Shown one piece after another: positions 1 to 7,772 of a stretch of DNA of 16,520 nucleotides (positions within the stretch are counted from its first letter, which is position 1; each line of letters starts with the position of its first letter). The translations under genes and the position numbers were made by a program. This DNA is from an uncultured bacterium (GTDB lineage Bacteria > Verrucomicrobiota > Kiritimatiellia > RFP12 > UBA1067). Location: positions 1-16,520 of the forward strand of contig CAMIVJ010000017.1 of NCBI GenBank assembly GCA_946401765.1. The letters run 5' to 3'. The notes under the pieces are model-generated. The model did no database searches and was not told the origin of the DNA. It worked only from the letters and a program-made list of their open reading frames with translations.

Positions 1-10
1 GCACCCCATA

Positions 11-1243
11 TTACAATGAAATCGGCCACACGCGCCGCTGACGCTCGAAGCCCTTGACGAATATCGCGGGCTCCGGGCGCGCCGGGCAGACGTGTTCGCA
101 CGCGCCGCATCCGATGCAGGCGCCCTTGTCCACCACGGGAAAGCCCTCGACGATGTGGATCGCCTTCACCGGACACTTCCGGGCGCATGCCGTGCACGAC
201 ACTCCATCCGAAATGCGTATGCAACGGTCCTTCTTCCAGATCGCGTGCCCCATGTGCACGTTCTTGCGCTCAAGGCGCGGGATCACCTCTATCGCTCCGG
301 CAGGGCACACCTTTCCGCACGCGTAGCTGCAGCCGATCAGGCAGTAGCCGCGACGGAAGTCCATCTCCGGCTGGCCGAACCGCGCAAGGCTAGTCGAAGC
401 CGTGAGGCAGTTGCCGCGGCAGTTCGCGATGCAGAGCCCGCACGCGACGCACTTCAGGTTGAACGCCGTCCTGTCCGCGGCGCCAGGCGGCAGAACAGGC
501 GCGGGGCGCTTCGGCACGCCAGGCAGCGAGACGTCAGCGAATCCGCCGTCCGTCGTCTTCTCGGCCGCCTTCACCGCGGCGAGCACGGCAACGCCCTTGA
601 GCGCGTCGCGTCTGGTGACGCCGTCAGCCGCGGCATCGGAATCGGGCTTTGCGCGGCCCTTCAGGTCGCTTTTCCCCGCCTCGAAGCACGCCCTGCAGTT
701 GCCGCATCCCCTGCCCACCGAATGGTGAAATGCGCTCTTCTTCGACAAGAGGCAGAAGAGCGTTCCAACCGGACACACCCAGTTGCACCACACGCGTCCC
801 CTTCCAATCGCCGCAAGCACCACCACCACGGCGAAGAGGACGACGCCGGGCACGAACAGCGTAAGCGCCTTGCCGTAGATGGAGTAGGGCGTGGCCAGCC
901 AGCCGACCGCTCCGAACCCAGTGGCGGCGAGCAGCGCCGCGAGCGCGAAGAGCGTCCAGCGCACCGCGCGCTGCGCCTTCGTCTCGGGCAGGCGAGTGCA
1001 GACGCGCCGCACCTTCGTCTTGGCATGGAACATCCAGTTCACGAGCGACTGGATGATTCCGAGCGGACAGAGGCATTCGCAGAAGAGCCTCCCCACGATC
1101 GGCGTGAGAAGCAGCACCACGAGGAACGTCACCGTCGCGGCAGGCTGGATGCGGCACGCAAGGCCGGTGGGCGCGCCAAAGAACGCGGCGGTTACGCATC
1201 CCAGCGTCACGGCCGCCACAAGCATCTTCAGAATCTTCTTCAT
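11..1243 (-). CDS. Membrane 4Fe-4S ferredoxin, NapH-like domain fused to NapG-like polyferredoxin
   Basis: A 410-residue protein combining two parts. Residues 1-170 hold hydrophobic segments (about 5-22, 36-53, 95-117, 128-147) and the paired motifs FCECLCP (55-60) and WCNWVCP (152-158) typical of NapH/MauN/RdxA-type membrane ferredoxins. CxxCxxC follows at 180-186. Residues 209-225 contain TRRDALKG followed by a hydrophobic stretch, which looks like an internal twin-arginine signal-anchor. The rest resembles NapG, with cysteine clusters at 265-279, 301-313, 341-357 and 376-386. The family passes electrons from the membrane quinol pool to periplasmic or membrane reductases, so an electron-transfer role is likely, but the partner is unknown; no nap genes are nearby. 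I chose the ATG at 1243, not an in-frame ATG 36 bases upstream, because GGAGG lies 7 bases before it and its ATGA overlaps the stop of the aldo/keto reductase gene. Stop is TAA at 13-11. Confidence 0.85.
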   Translation of the reverse strand: MKKILKMLVAAVTLGCVTAAFFGAPTGLACRIQPAATVTFLVVLLLTPIVGRLFCECLCPLGIIQSLVNWMFHAKTKVRRVCTRLPETKAQRAVRWTLFALAALLAATGFGAVGWLATPYSIYGKALTLFVPGVVLFAVVVVLAAIGRGRVWCNWVCPVGTLFCLLSKKSAFHHSVGRGCGNCRACFEAGKSDLKGRAKPDSDAAADGVTRRDALKGVAVLAAVKAAEKTTDGGFADVSLPGVPKRPAPVLPPGAADRTAFNLKCVACGLCIANCRGNCLTASTSLARFGQPEMDFRRGYCLIGCSYACGKVCPAGAIEVIPRLERKNVHMGHAIWKKDRCIRISDGVSCTACARKCPVKAIHIVEGFPVVDKGACIGCGACEHVCPARPEPAIFVKGFERQRRVWPISL

Positions 1244-2502
1244 CGCCCGGCCTCCGCGTTCTTCAGCGTGTCGATCCATGCGTCGATCGACGCAAGCTCC
1301 TTAGGGATGTCGATCGACTGCGGGCAGTGCGGATTGCATCTGCCGCATCCCGTGCAGTGCTCCGCGCGGCGCAGATCTTCGGGAACGGCCTTCGCGTACA
1401 TTCGAAGCGCTTCGCGCGCGGTTGGCCGCGTCTTCGACGTCAGAACAGCGTTGCGGAACGTGAAAATCGCCGGGATGTCGAGCCCGTACGGGCACGGCAT
1501 GCAGTAGTTGCAGCAGTTGCACGGAATCGTGTTCAGCCTCAGCAGCGCCACGGCCGCGCGCTCCAGCGCCGCGAGCTCCGCCTCGGAGCAAGGCTTCATC
1601 GGCGAGCAAGTGACGACGTTCTCCTCGATGTGCTCCGTGCGCGTCATGCCGGATAGGATGGTCGTAACGTTCGGAAACGTTCCGCAGAAGCGGAGGGCCC
1701 ACTTCGCGAGCGTCGCCTCGGGATCGAGCGGAACGAGCTCCTTGGCGATCGCGTAGTTGTAGCGCGCGAGGCGTCCGCCCAGCAGCGGCTCCATGACGAC
1801 GATTGGGATTTTCAGCGCCGTGAGCCGTTCGTAGAGGTACTTCGCGTCGAGGTTGCGGGCGTTGACCTCCTTTGCGTGGCGCCAGTCAACGTAGTTCATC
1901 TGTATCTGGCAGAAGTCCCACTTGTACTCGCCGTGATGGCCGAGGCACCATTCGAAGACCTTGGGGTCGCCGTGGAAGGAGAATCCCAGGTTGCGGATGC
2001 GCTTCTCCTGGCGCAGCTTCAAGCACCAGTCGAGCGCGCCGTTCTCGAGGTAGCGCTGCGAGAACATCTTGAAGCCGCCGTTGCCCACGGAGTGGAGGAG
2101 GTAGTTGTCGATGTAGTCCGTCTTGAGATATTCGAGCGACTTCTCGAACATCTTCCTGCACTCGTCGAGAGGGAACTGCTGCGGCGCGAAGTTCGAGAGC
2201 TTTGTCGCAAGAATGTAGGCGCCGCGCGCGTAGCCGCTCGCCTTGAGGGCGCGGCCGAGGTGCGCCTCGGAGCGGCCCATGCAGTATGCGGGCGAGGTGT
2301 CGAAGTAGCTGACGCCCTGGTCGAGCATGTACTTGACCTGCGAGTCGAGGAGCTTCTGGTCGATGTCGGCGCGCGACGTGCCGGGAATCGGCTTGCCGCC
2401 GACGCGCCCTGCGGCGTTCAGCCCGTCAACAGTTGGCAGGCGCATCGCGCCGTAGCCGAGCAGCGAGACCTTGCGTCCGTCTTTTGTCAGCCTTGTCGTC
2501 AT
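1240..2502 (-). CDS. Aldo/keto reductase with C-terminal 4Fe-4S ferredoxin domain (COG1453-like)
   Basis: A 420-residue predicted oxidoreductase. The N-terminal (beta/alpha)8 aldo/keto reductase barrel (about 1-300) keeps the usual catalytic set: Asp68 and Tyr73 in FDTSPAY, Lys101 in ATKLS, and His137 in NYLLHS. The C-terminal part adds cysteine clusters CNCCNYCMPCPYG (328-340) and CTGCGRCNPHCP (383-394), a ferredoxin-like helical domain known from the COG1453 type of AKR. Such proteins presumably reduce carbonyl substrates using NAD(P)H and/or electrons through the cluster; the substrate cannot be read from sequence. I chose the ATG at 2502 because AGGAGAGG precedes it and because its ATGA overlaps the EamA gene stop; the frame stays open upstream to 2958 but that stretch has no AKR similarity. 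It also overlaps the following NapH/NapG-like gene by ATGA, so the two iron-sulfur proteins are probably made together and may exchange electrons (inference). Confidence 0.9.
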   Translation of the reverse strand: MTTRLTKDGRKVSLLGYGAMRLPTVDGLNAAGRVGGKPIPGTSRADIDQKLLDSQVKYMLDQGVSYFDTSPAYCMGRSEAHLGRALKASGYARGAYILATKLSNFAPQQFPLDECRKMFEKSLEYLKTDYIDNYLLHSVGNGGFKMFSQRYLENGALDWCLKLRQEKRIRNLGFSFHGDPKVFEWCLGHHGEYKWDFCQIQMNYVDWRHAKEVNARNLDAKYLYERLTALKIPIVVMEPLLGGRLARYNYAIAKELVPLDPEATLAKWALRFCGTFPNVTTILSGMTRTEHIEENVVTCSPMKPCSEAELAALERAAVALLRLNTIPCNCCNYCMPCPYGLDIPAIFTFRNAVLTSKTRPTAREALRMYAKAVPEDLRRAEHCTGCGRCNPHCPQSIDIPKELASIDAWIDTLKNAEAGR

Positions 2503-3491
2503 TGCCTCTCCTTTTGCCCTGTCCTGCTTGCCACGTACACGCCGGCAAGGATGAGCGCGCCGCCGCACACGCCCGACGCAGTGAGCGCCTCGCCGAGAAA
2601 CGCCACCGCGAACGCGACACCTATGACCGGCGTGAGATAGAGCCCAACCGACGCCCTCACCACGCCGAGCGACCGGCAAGCGTAGTTCCAGAGCGCGAAG
2701 CTCGCGGCGGACGCAAACACGCCAAGGAATCCGAAGTTCACCCAGTTCGCCGCCCTCGAGAAGCGTTCCGCGTTTCGCGCGCAGTCGAACGTAACCGCGA
2801 ACACGCCGTCCACAGCCCTTCCGCCCGCCTCGGTGGCCCCCCATGCGACGAGCGGCGCCATCATCAGAAGCGACCACACGAACGCCCTGCGCATGGCCAA
2901 GGCCGGCGGCACTCCCCGTCTGTTCGCCACATCGACCAGCATCGAGTAGAACCCCCACGACGCCATCGCGCCAATCGCCATCAGGTCGCCCACAGGACGC
3001 AGCTCAAGCTCGGCCCCCGCGCCCAGGCTCACCACCGCCACGCCGCCGACCGCCACCAGCGATCCGACGACGAACGCCGCCGACATCGACTTGTCCTTCA
3101 TGAACATCCTCGTCACCACGGCCGCCATTATCGGCGCGAAGGAAACGAGTATCGCCACGTTGCTCGCGTTCGTGTAGTATATCGCGCAGTTCTCCAGGAA
3201 CTGGTAGGCCGCAATCCCCGTGAAGCCCATAGCCGCGAAAAGAGGCTCGTTGCCCGCTCCGCGCGGCGACGACGTCCGCCGAGAAGCCGCCCCGAAGAGC
3301 GCCAGCGCCGCCCAGGCGAGCGTGAAGCGCACGATCTGTATCTCGAGCGAAGAGAAGTCGCGCAGCAGCACGCGCGTGCTCGCGTAGGTGATGCTCCACA
3401 CTACGATGGAGAACGCGGCGGCCATCCATCCCAAACAGCTCCCCTCCAGAAGTTTCCGGGGCTTGCGCGCGTCTGTGGCCATCTGTCTCAT
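2499..3491 (-). CDS. EamA/DMT-family inner-membrane transporter
   Basis: A protein of about 330 residues with ten predicted membrane segments in two EamA-like halves. It shows the typical first-half feature WSITYASTRVLL and second-half feature YLTPVIGVAFAVAFLGE, matching the drug/metabolite transporter superfamily (RhaT/YdcZ/EamA type). It would export or import a small metabolite; the substrate cannot be assigned. The start is uncertain: ATG at 3491 (MRQMATD) lies 5 bases after the stop of the MATE-UbiA gene, ATG at 3482 is in frame, and a GTG at 3500 would form a GTGA overlap with that stop. None has a strong ribosome binding site, which suggests translational coupling to the gene before it. 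The frame remains open to 3704, but that part overlaps the MATE-UbiA gene and has no family similarity. The gene ends in an ATGA overlap with the aldo/keto reductase. Confidence 0.85.
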   Translation of the reverse strand: MRQMATDARKPRKLLEGSCLGWMAAAFSIVVWSITYASTRVLLRDFSSLEIQIVRFTLAWAALALFGAASRRTSSPRGAGNEPLFAAMGFTGIAAYQFLENCAIYYTNASNVAILVSFAPIMAAVVTRMFMKDKSMSAAFVVGSLVAVGGVAVVSLGAGAELELRPVGDLMAIGAMASWGFYSMLVDVANRRGVPPALAMRRAFVWSLLMMAPLVAWGATEAGGRAVDGVFAVTFDCARNAERFSRAANWVNFGFLGVFASAASFALWNYACRSLGVVRASVGLYLTPVIGVAFAVAFLGEALTASGVCGGALILAGVYVASRTGQKERQ

Positions 3492-3496
3492 TGCAG

Positions 3497-5914
3497 TCAC
3501 GATCCACTGATGCCCGGCGCGAAGCGGCGGATGGTGCGCGAGGCGCCCCAAAGCACCGCGGCCGCGGCGAGAATTGCAGGCTCGGGCGCCACGAGCATGA
3601 AGCCGAGCTGCAGGTAGAGAAGCGCGCCTATCGCGCGGCCAACGGCGGCGCGGCGCTCGGCCGGACCATGCGCGCACCAGAGCGGCGACACAGCCGAACA
3701 CCACGTGATGAACGTCCAGAGGCAGCCCAGAACGGGCAGCATGAGAAACGAATACGTGACGCGCGGATCAGGCAGGTTCATGCGGCATGCGAGAACAGGC
3801 ACGAAAGCGGCAAGCGGCGCAAATGCGGCAAGCCCCAGCAGATAGCGCCGGTTGCCTAGCCCCTCGCTCTCGGTCTCCTCGCCTTCAGAGAGCTTCGTCA
3901 CCGCCGCTATGTAGAGCATCCACCCGCCTGCCGCGAGGATCAGCGCCGCGCACGCGGCGAAGAACATCACGCCCGGATCGCCTGGATGCATGATCGTCGA
4001 ACAGCGCGCAAGCCCGGGCACGTATAGGGCCGCGCCGCCCGCGATCATGCTGAGGCCCCTGCACGCGCCCATCAGCAAAGAGCCCTTCACGCGGTTGTAG
4101 AGGCAGATCGCGCCCACAAGCAGAAGAGCCATCGCCCACCAGACCAAAGGCAGCGACGCGCAGGCGCCCATGACTGCGGCAAGGGCAAGGCAGATCGCGC
4201 GGGCGCTCTTCGCGGCGCGCATGGATATCGCCCCGGAGGGGATGGGACGGTGCGGTGAGCGCTGCGCGTCTTCAGGCGCACCGACCACATCGTTGTCCGC
4301 AAGGCCGAACATGTAGAGGAAAAGCGCGGCGGCCGCAGCCGCGAGCGCGCGGGGCGCGCAACCGCGGATGATTTCGGGGAATGCGGCTGCAATGAACGCC
4401 GCCCCCGCCAGGGCGTCGCCCGGGGCGGTGGGCAGGTTCGGAAGGCGGAAGAACGAAAGCCACGGCGCGATGCGCTTGCGCAGGGGAACGCGCTCCACGC
4501 GCACGCTCTCGCGCGAACGAGCGGACGAAATGCGCGATGCGCGGCGCAGGAAGCGCGCGTGCGAGAAGAACGGCGGGATGGTGAAGAAGAAGGCGAGAAC
4601 GTCTGAGATCGGATGAGACACCCAGATTGCGAACATGTGGTCGGAGAAGAGATACGGAAGCAGCCAGATGCACGGCAGCAGGCAGAGGCACTGCCGCATC
4701 ATCGAAAGCAGGATTGCAGTCTTGGGATGGCCGATGGACTGGAAGTACGTGGTCGCCACCACGTTGAGGCCGATGCACCAGAGCATGCAGTTTGCGAGGC
4801 GCAGGTCGCCCGCGACAAGACGCAGAAAGCCGGCGTCCCTGCCGTCGGTGAACACGCGAGCGATCACCCCTGGGGCAAGGACGTTCGCGGCCGAGGCGAC
4901 GGCCACGCACGCCGTCGTTATCCAGAAGCCGAGGATAAGCGCGTCGCGCACTCTGCCATAGCTGCGCGCGCCCCAGTTGAAGCCCATTATCGGCGCAAGC
5001 CCCTGCTGCACGCCCATCACCGGCATGAAGAAGAACATGACCGACATCTGGAAGATGCCGAGCGACGCGATCTGGGCGGTGGCGGCTTCGCGGCCGGTCG
5101 CCCACTTCGCGAACGCCATCTGCATCGAGACGGTTATCAGACTGCCCATCAGCTGCTGCAGGGCGGGCGAGAGGCCGATGCCCGCCGCCCGCCGCGCATA
5201 CTCGCGGTAGAACCGCACGCACCCAAGGCGAAGGCGCACCACGCTGTGTCCGGGCCTGTAGTACCACAGCGCGCAGAGGCACGAGAGGAACATCGCGATG
5301 TTGGTGGCCCAGGCGGCGCCGGCCACGCCCATCTTGAATGCGAAGATGAACAATGGGTCGAGCACGAGGTTCGTGCCGAAGCCCACCACCATGCACATCA
5401 TGGACGGCAGCACGCCGCCTTCGCTGCGCATCGCCGCAGAGAGGCCGAAGGCGAGATGCGAGAAGAGATGCGAGAAGAGGACGAGGCGCAGATACGTCTT
5501 CGCCTGCTCAAGGGCGCCCGGCGTCACCCCGCTGCCGCCCGTCGCGCGCAGAATGGGGTCGAGAAACACGAACACGAGCGGCGGCAGCACGAAGAAGAAC
5601 GCAAGCTTGAACGCCACAAGCTCGCCGAGTATCTTGTCGCAGGCCGGGCGGTCGCCCGCGCCGAGCTTGAGGGATATGAGCGCCGAGTGGCCCGCGCCCA
5701 CGAACACGCCGAACGCGCCGAACACCATCATCACCGGAAAGGCGAGGGTGAGGCCGGCCATGGCGTCCTGTCCGCAGCCATGGCCGATGTACGCGCGGTC
5801 CACGATGGTGTAGAGCGCGTTCAGCGTCATCGAGACGAGGGCTGGCCACGAAAAACGCAGCAGAAGGCGCCCGAGAGGCGCCTCCGCCAGGTCCTTGAGT
5901 CTGGAGTCGGGCAT
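3497..5914 (-). CDS. MATE-family transporter fused to a UbiA/EboC-like prenyltransferase domain
   Basis: One uninterrupted 805-residue reading frame with two membrane domains. Residues 1-455 are a full-length MATE (MOP superfamily) transporter: twelve hydrophobic segments, an N-terminal half ending near 220, and a second half with PIMGFNWGA (308-316) and YFQSIGHPK (390-398). A basic linker (454-485) leads to a second domain, residues about 486-805, that resembles UbiA-superfamily prenyltransferases. It begins FFRLPNLPTAPGD, has a loop N541-D542-x-x-G545-x-x-x-D549 followed by HRPIPSGAIS, then YNRVKG and MGACRGLSMIAGG (606-627), and LYIAAVTKLSEGE (667-679). These features recall EboC-type proteins. 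The first metal motif NDxxDxxxD has Gly in place of the middle Asp, and no DxxxD second motif is visible, so catalysis is uncertain. The start at 5914 lies 3 bases after the LRR gene stop, with only a weak TAGG before it. MATE family members are usually about 450 residues, so the second half is extra. Confidence 0.85.
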   Translation of the reverse strand: MPDSRLKDLAEAPLGRLLLRFSWPALVSMTLNALYTIVDRAYIGHGCGQDAMAGLTLAFPVMMVFGAFGVFVGAGHSALISLKLGAGDRPACDKILGELVAFKLAFFFVLPPLVFVFLDPILRATGGSGVTPGALEQAKTYLRLVLFSHLFSHLAFGLSAAMRSEGGVLPSMMCMVVGFGTNLVLDPLFIFAFKMGVAGAAWATNIAMFLSCLCALWYYRPGHSVVRLRLGCVRFYREYARRAAGIGLSPALQQLMGSLITVSMQMAFAKWATGREAATAQIASLGIFQMSVMFFFMPVMGVQQGLAPIMGFNWGARSYGRVRDALILGFWITTACVAVASAANVLAPGVIARVFTDGRDAGFLRLVAGDLRLANCMLWCIGLNVVATTYFQSIGHPKTAILLSMMRQCLCLLPCIWLLPYLFSDHMFAIWVSHPISDVLAFFFTIPPFFSHARFLRRASRISSARSRESVRVERVPLRKRIAPWLSFFRLPNLPTAPGDALAGAAFIAAAFPEIIRGCAPRALAAAAAALFLYMFGLADNDVVGAPEDAQRSPHRPIPSGAISMRAAKSARAICLALAAVMGACASLPLVWWAMALLLVGAICLYNRVKGSLLMGACRGLSMIAGGAALYVPGLARCSTIMHPGDPGVMFFAACAALILAAGGWMLYIAAVTKLSEGEETESEGLGNRRYLLGLAAFAPLAAFVPVLACRMNLPDPRVTYSFLMLPVLGCLWTFITWCSAVSPLWCAHGPAERRAAVGRAIGALLYLQLGFMLVAPEPAILAAAAVLWGASRTIRRFAPGISGS

Positions 5915-5917
5915 TGC

Positions 5918-6700
5918 CTAGAACACCACCGCCACGCCGTCGCCGAGGGCCTTGCGAATGCGGGCCATCTCGTCGGCGTGGATCGGGCAGCCGGAGAGGA
6001 CGAGCGAATCGAGGCGGCGCCACGGGGAAAGGTCTGCGGGAAGCTTGGATATGCGGCAGCCGCTTAGCGAGACGCTCTTTAGGGCGGGGAGCCCGACGAG
6101 CCAGTCGGGCACCTCGGTGATGAAGTTGGCGTCGAGCGACAGATCCTCGAGGCGCGTGCAGGACTTCAAAAACGCCGGCACCTCCTTGAGCTTGTTGCGG
6201 CGGGCGTAGAAGCGGCGCAGATCGCCGAGCTTGCCGAGGGAGTCGGGCAGCGAGACGATCTGGTTCTCGTTGAGGCGCAGCCACTTCAGCTTCACGGCGC
6301 CGCCGAGGGACTCGGGAACGCCCGTGAGCTTGTTGCCGTCGAGGTTCAGGTAGGTGAGCGCGGGCAGCGTGGCGAGCGCGTCGGGCAGCTCCTTGAACTC
6401 GTTGCGCACGAGATAGAGGTGCTCGAGCGACTTCATGGCGAACACCTCCTCCGGCACGGCGGCCAGCTGCCGCTCCGAGAGGTCGAGCTCGCGGAGATTG
6501 GGCAGGTCGGCGAGGGCGCCCTTCTCGAGCGGCTCCGCGCCGCCGCGCAGGTAGAGGCGCGTCACGTCGGCGCGGTTCGTGGCGGCGAGAGCCTTGAGCG
6601 ACGTCACGGGCGTCGCGTCAGGCGGACGGCCCCGGTTGTCGAAACAGCCGGCGCAGACCGCGCAGAGCGCAAGCGCGAGCAGAGGAAGCGACTTGTCCAT
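5918..6700 (-). CDS. Leucine-rich-repeat lipoprotein
   Basis: A 260-residue protein with an N-terminal lipoprotein-type signal (hydrophobic 5-16, lipobox-like CAGC with Cys19 as the probable lipidated residue; Cys at -3 is slightly atypical). From about residue 67 it consists of seven to eight 23-residue leucine-rich repeats of the form LxxLxLxxNxLxxLPxxL, for example ALTYLNLDGNKLTGVPESL at 114-132. The last repeats are degenerate (GCRISKL, GCPIHAD). LRR proteins form curved binding surfaces; the partner is unknown, and a surface or periplasmic protein-binding role is inferred from the lipobox. AGGAG lies 9 bases before the ATG. It sits 25 bases after the potD-like gene and 3 bases before the MATE-UbiA gene, so it is probably co-transcribed with both. 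Confidence 0.85.
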   Translation of the reverse strand: MDKSLPLLALALCAVCAGCFDNRGRPPDATPVTSLKALAATNRADVTRLYLRGGAEPLEKGALADLPNLRELDLSERQLAAVPEEVFAMKSLEHLYLVRNEFKELPDALATLPALTYLNLDGNKLTGVPESLGGAVKLKWLRLNENQIVSLPDSLGKLGDLRRFYARRNKLKEVPAFLKSCTRLEDLSLDANFITEVPDWLVGLPALKSVSLSGCRISKLPADLSPWRRLDSLVLSGCPIHADEMARIRKALGDGVAVVF

Positions 6701-6725
6701 GCTAAACAGCTCCTTGCGCGCCGGC

Positions 6726-7772
6726 TCACTCGCCGGCCTTTATCTTGTCCCAGGCCTCGATGTACATCTTGCGCACTTCGGGCTTGTCGTCGAAGTCGCG
6801 CAGCACCTCGCCGCGCTTGATCGTGTCGGCGTCCTTCACGATGAGCGCCTTCAGCTCGGGCTTGAGCGCTTCAAGCGCCGCCTTGACGGGCATTGGGGCG
6901 CAAACGCTCTCCATGTTGGCCTTGGCCATCTCGGGACGGTACATGAAGTCGATGAACTTGTGGGCGAGCTCCTTCTGCGGGGCGTCGGCCGCGATCACCA
7001 TCTCGTCGAACGCGATCGTGAAGCCCTCCTTGGGAAGAGAGAAGCCCACCTTGTCGTCCTCGAGCATGATCTGCGTGACGTCGGAGGAATACCCGTGGCC
7101 GACGAACCACTCGCCTGCCGCGACGGCGGTCTTGTACTGCTCGTTGTCGAACTTCGCGATGTTCTTCTTCCAGCCGATCACCACCTCAACGGCCTTGTCC
7201 AGCTCCTCCTTCTTCTCGGAGTTGAGCGAATAGCCGAGGGACTTGAGAGCGGCGCCGATGGTCTCGCGCATGTCGGAGAGAAGCGACATGCGCCCCTTGA
7301 GGGCGGCGGTCTCGTAGATCTTCCAGCTGTCCACGGGAACGTCCTTAGCGATCTTGTCCTTGCGATACGCGATGCCCGTGTAGGTGACCATGTATGGGGC
7401 GTTGTAGGTGAACGACGGGTCGAGGATGGAGTTCGCGAAGGCGGCGTCGAAGTTCTTCTTCACGTTGGGGATCTTCGAGTGGTCGAGGGGGATGATCATC
7501 TTGTTCTTCGCCATGAGCGGAATCTGGTAGGAACTTGGGGTGATGATGTCGTATCCCGTGGAGCCTGCCTGAAGCTTCGCGTACATGGCCTCGTTCGAGT
7601 CGAATGTGTCGATCACGACCTTGCAGTTGTTCTCCTCCTCGAACTTGCTCTTCACGTCCTCGTCCACGTAGTCGCTCCACGTGTAGATGTGCAGTTCGGG
7701 CTTGGAGGGGCCGCATCCTGCGATCATGCCGAGGGCGAGCGCCGCGCCTGCGAGTGATTTGACGTTCTTCAT
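6726..7772 (-). CDS. potD: Spermidine/putrescine-type periplasmic binding lipoprotein (PotD-like)
   Basis: A 348-residue solute-binding protein of the polyamine ABC-importer class. A lipoprotein signal ends in MIAGC with Cys20 as the lipidated residue. The mature part starts ELHIYTWSDYVDEDV, the hallmark PotD/PotF opening that includes the TWSDY polyamine-site segment. GYDIITPSSYQIPLM (about 73-87), YMVTYTGIAYRKD (about 127-139) and a late FIDFMYRPEMA segment also fit. Length is normal for the family. No potA, potB or potC genes are in the window, so the permease and ATPase must be elsewhere if it serves an importer. The ATG overlaps the DUF975-like gene stop as ATGA; AAGGAA lies about 11 bases upstream. 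Substrate could be spermidine or putrescine; sequence alone does not settle which. Confidence 0.9.
   Translation of the reverse strand: MKNVKSLAGAALALGMIAGCGPSKPELHIYTWSDYVDEDVKSKFEEENNCKVVIDTFDSNEAMYAKLQAGSTGYDIITPSSYQIPLMAKNKMIIPLDHSKIPNVKKNFDAAFANSILDPSFTYNAPYMVTYTGIAYRKDKIAKDVPVDSWKIYETAALKGRMSLLSDMRETIGAALKSLGYSLNSEKKEELDKAVEVVIGWKKNIAKFDNEQYKTAVAAGEWFVGHGYSSDVTQIMLEDDKVGFSLPKEGFTIAFDEMVIAADAPQKELAHKFIDFMYRPEMAKANMESVCAPMPVKAALEALKPELKALIVKDADTIKRGEVLRDFDDKPEVRKMYIEAWDKIKAGE

Noticed and set aside
92..1507. Long plus-strand open frame of 471 codons
   Set aside because: It is antisense to the ferredoxin and AKR genes, is rich in Arg/His/Ala with no domain, and arises from GC-rich third positions of the real genes.
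2503..2958. N-terminal extension of the aldo/keto reductase frame
   Set aside because: It lies inside the EamA gene, has no AKR similarity, and the ATG at 2502 has a strong ribosome binding site and an ATGA overlap.
4400..4560. Possible missed stop or frameshift between the MATE and UbiA halves
   Set aside because: Both halves are in the same frame with an unbroken linker, and no methionine lies between residues 427 and 565, so a true fusion is the simplest reading.
4613..6067. Plus-strand open frame of 484 codons
   Set aside because: Antisense shadow of the MATE-UbiA gene; low-complexity His/Arg/Glu composition, no ribosome binding site or motif.
5960..6510. DNA tandem repeat
   Set aside because: The 69-base periodicity only reflects the 23-residue LRR protein repeats; the bases themselves are diverged.
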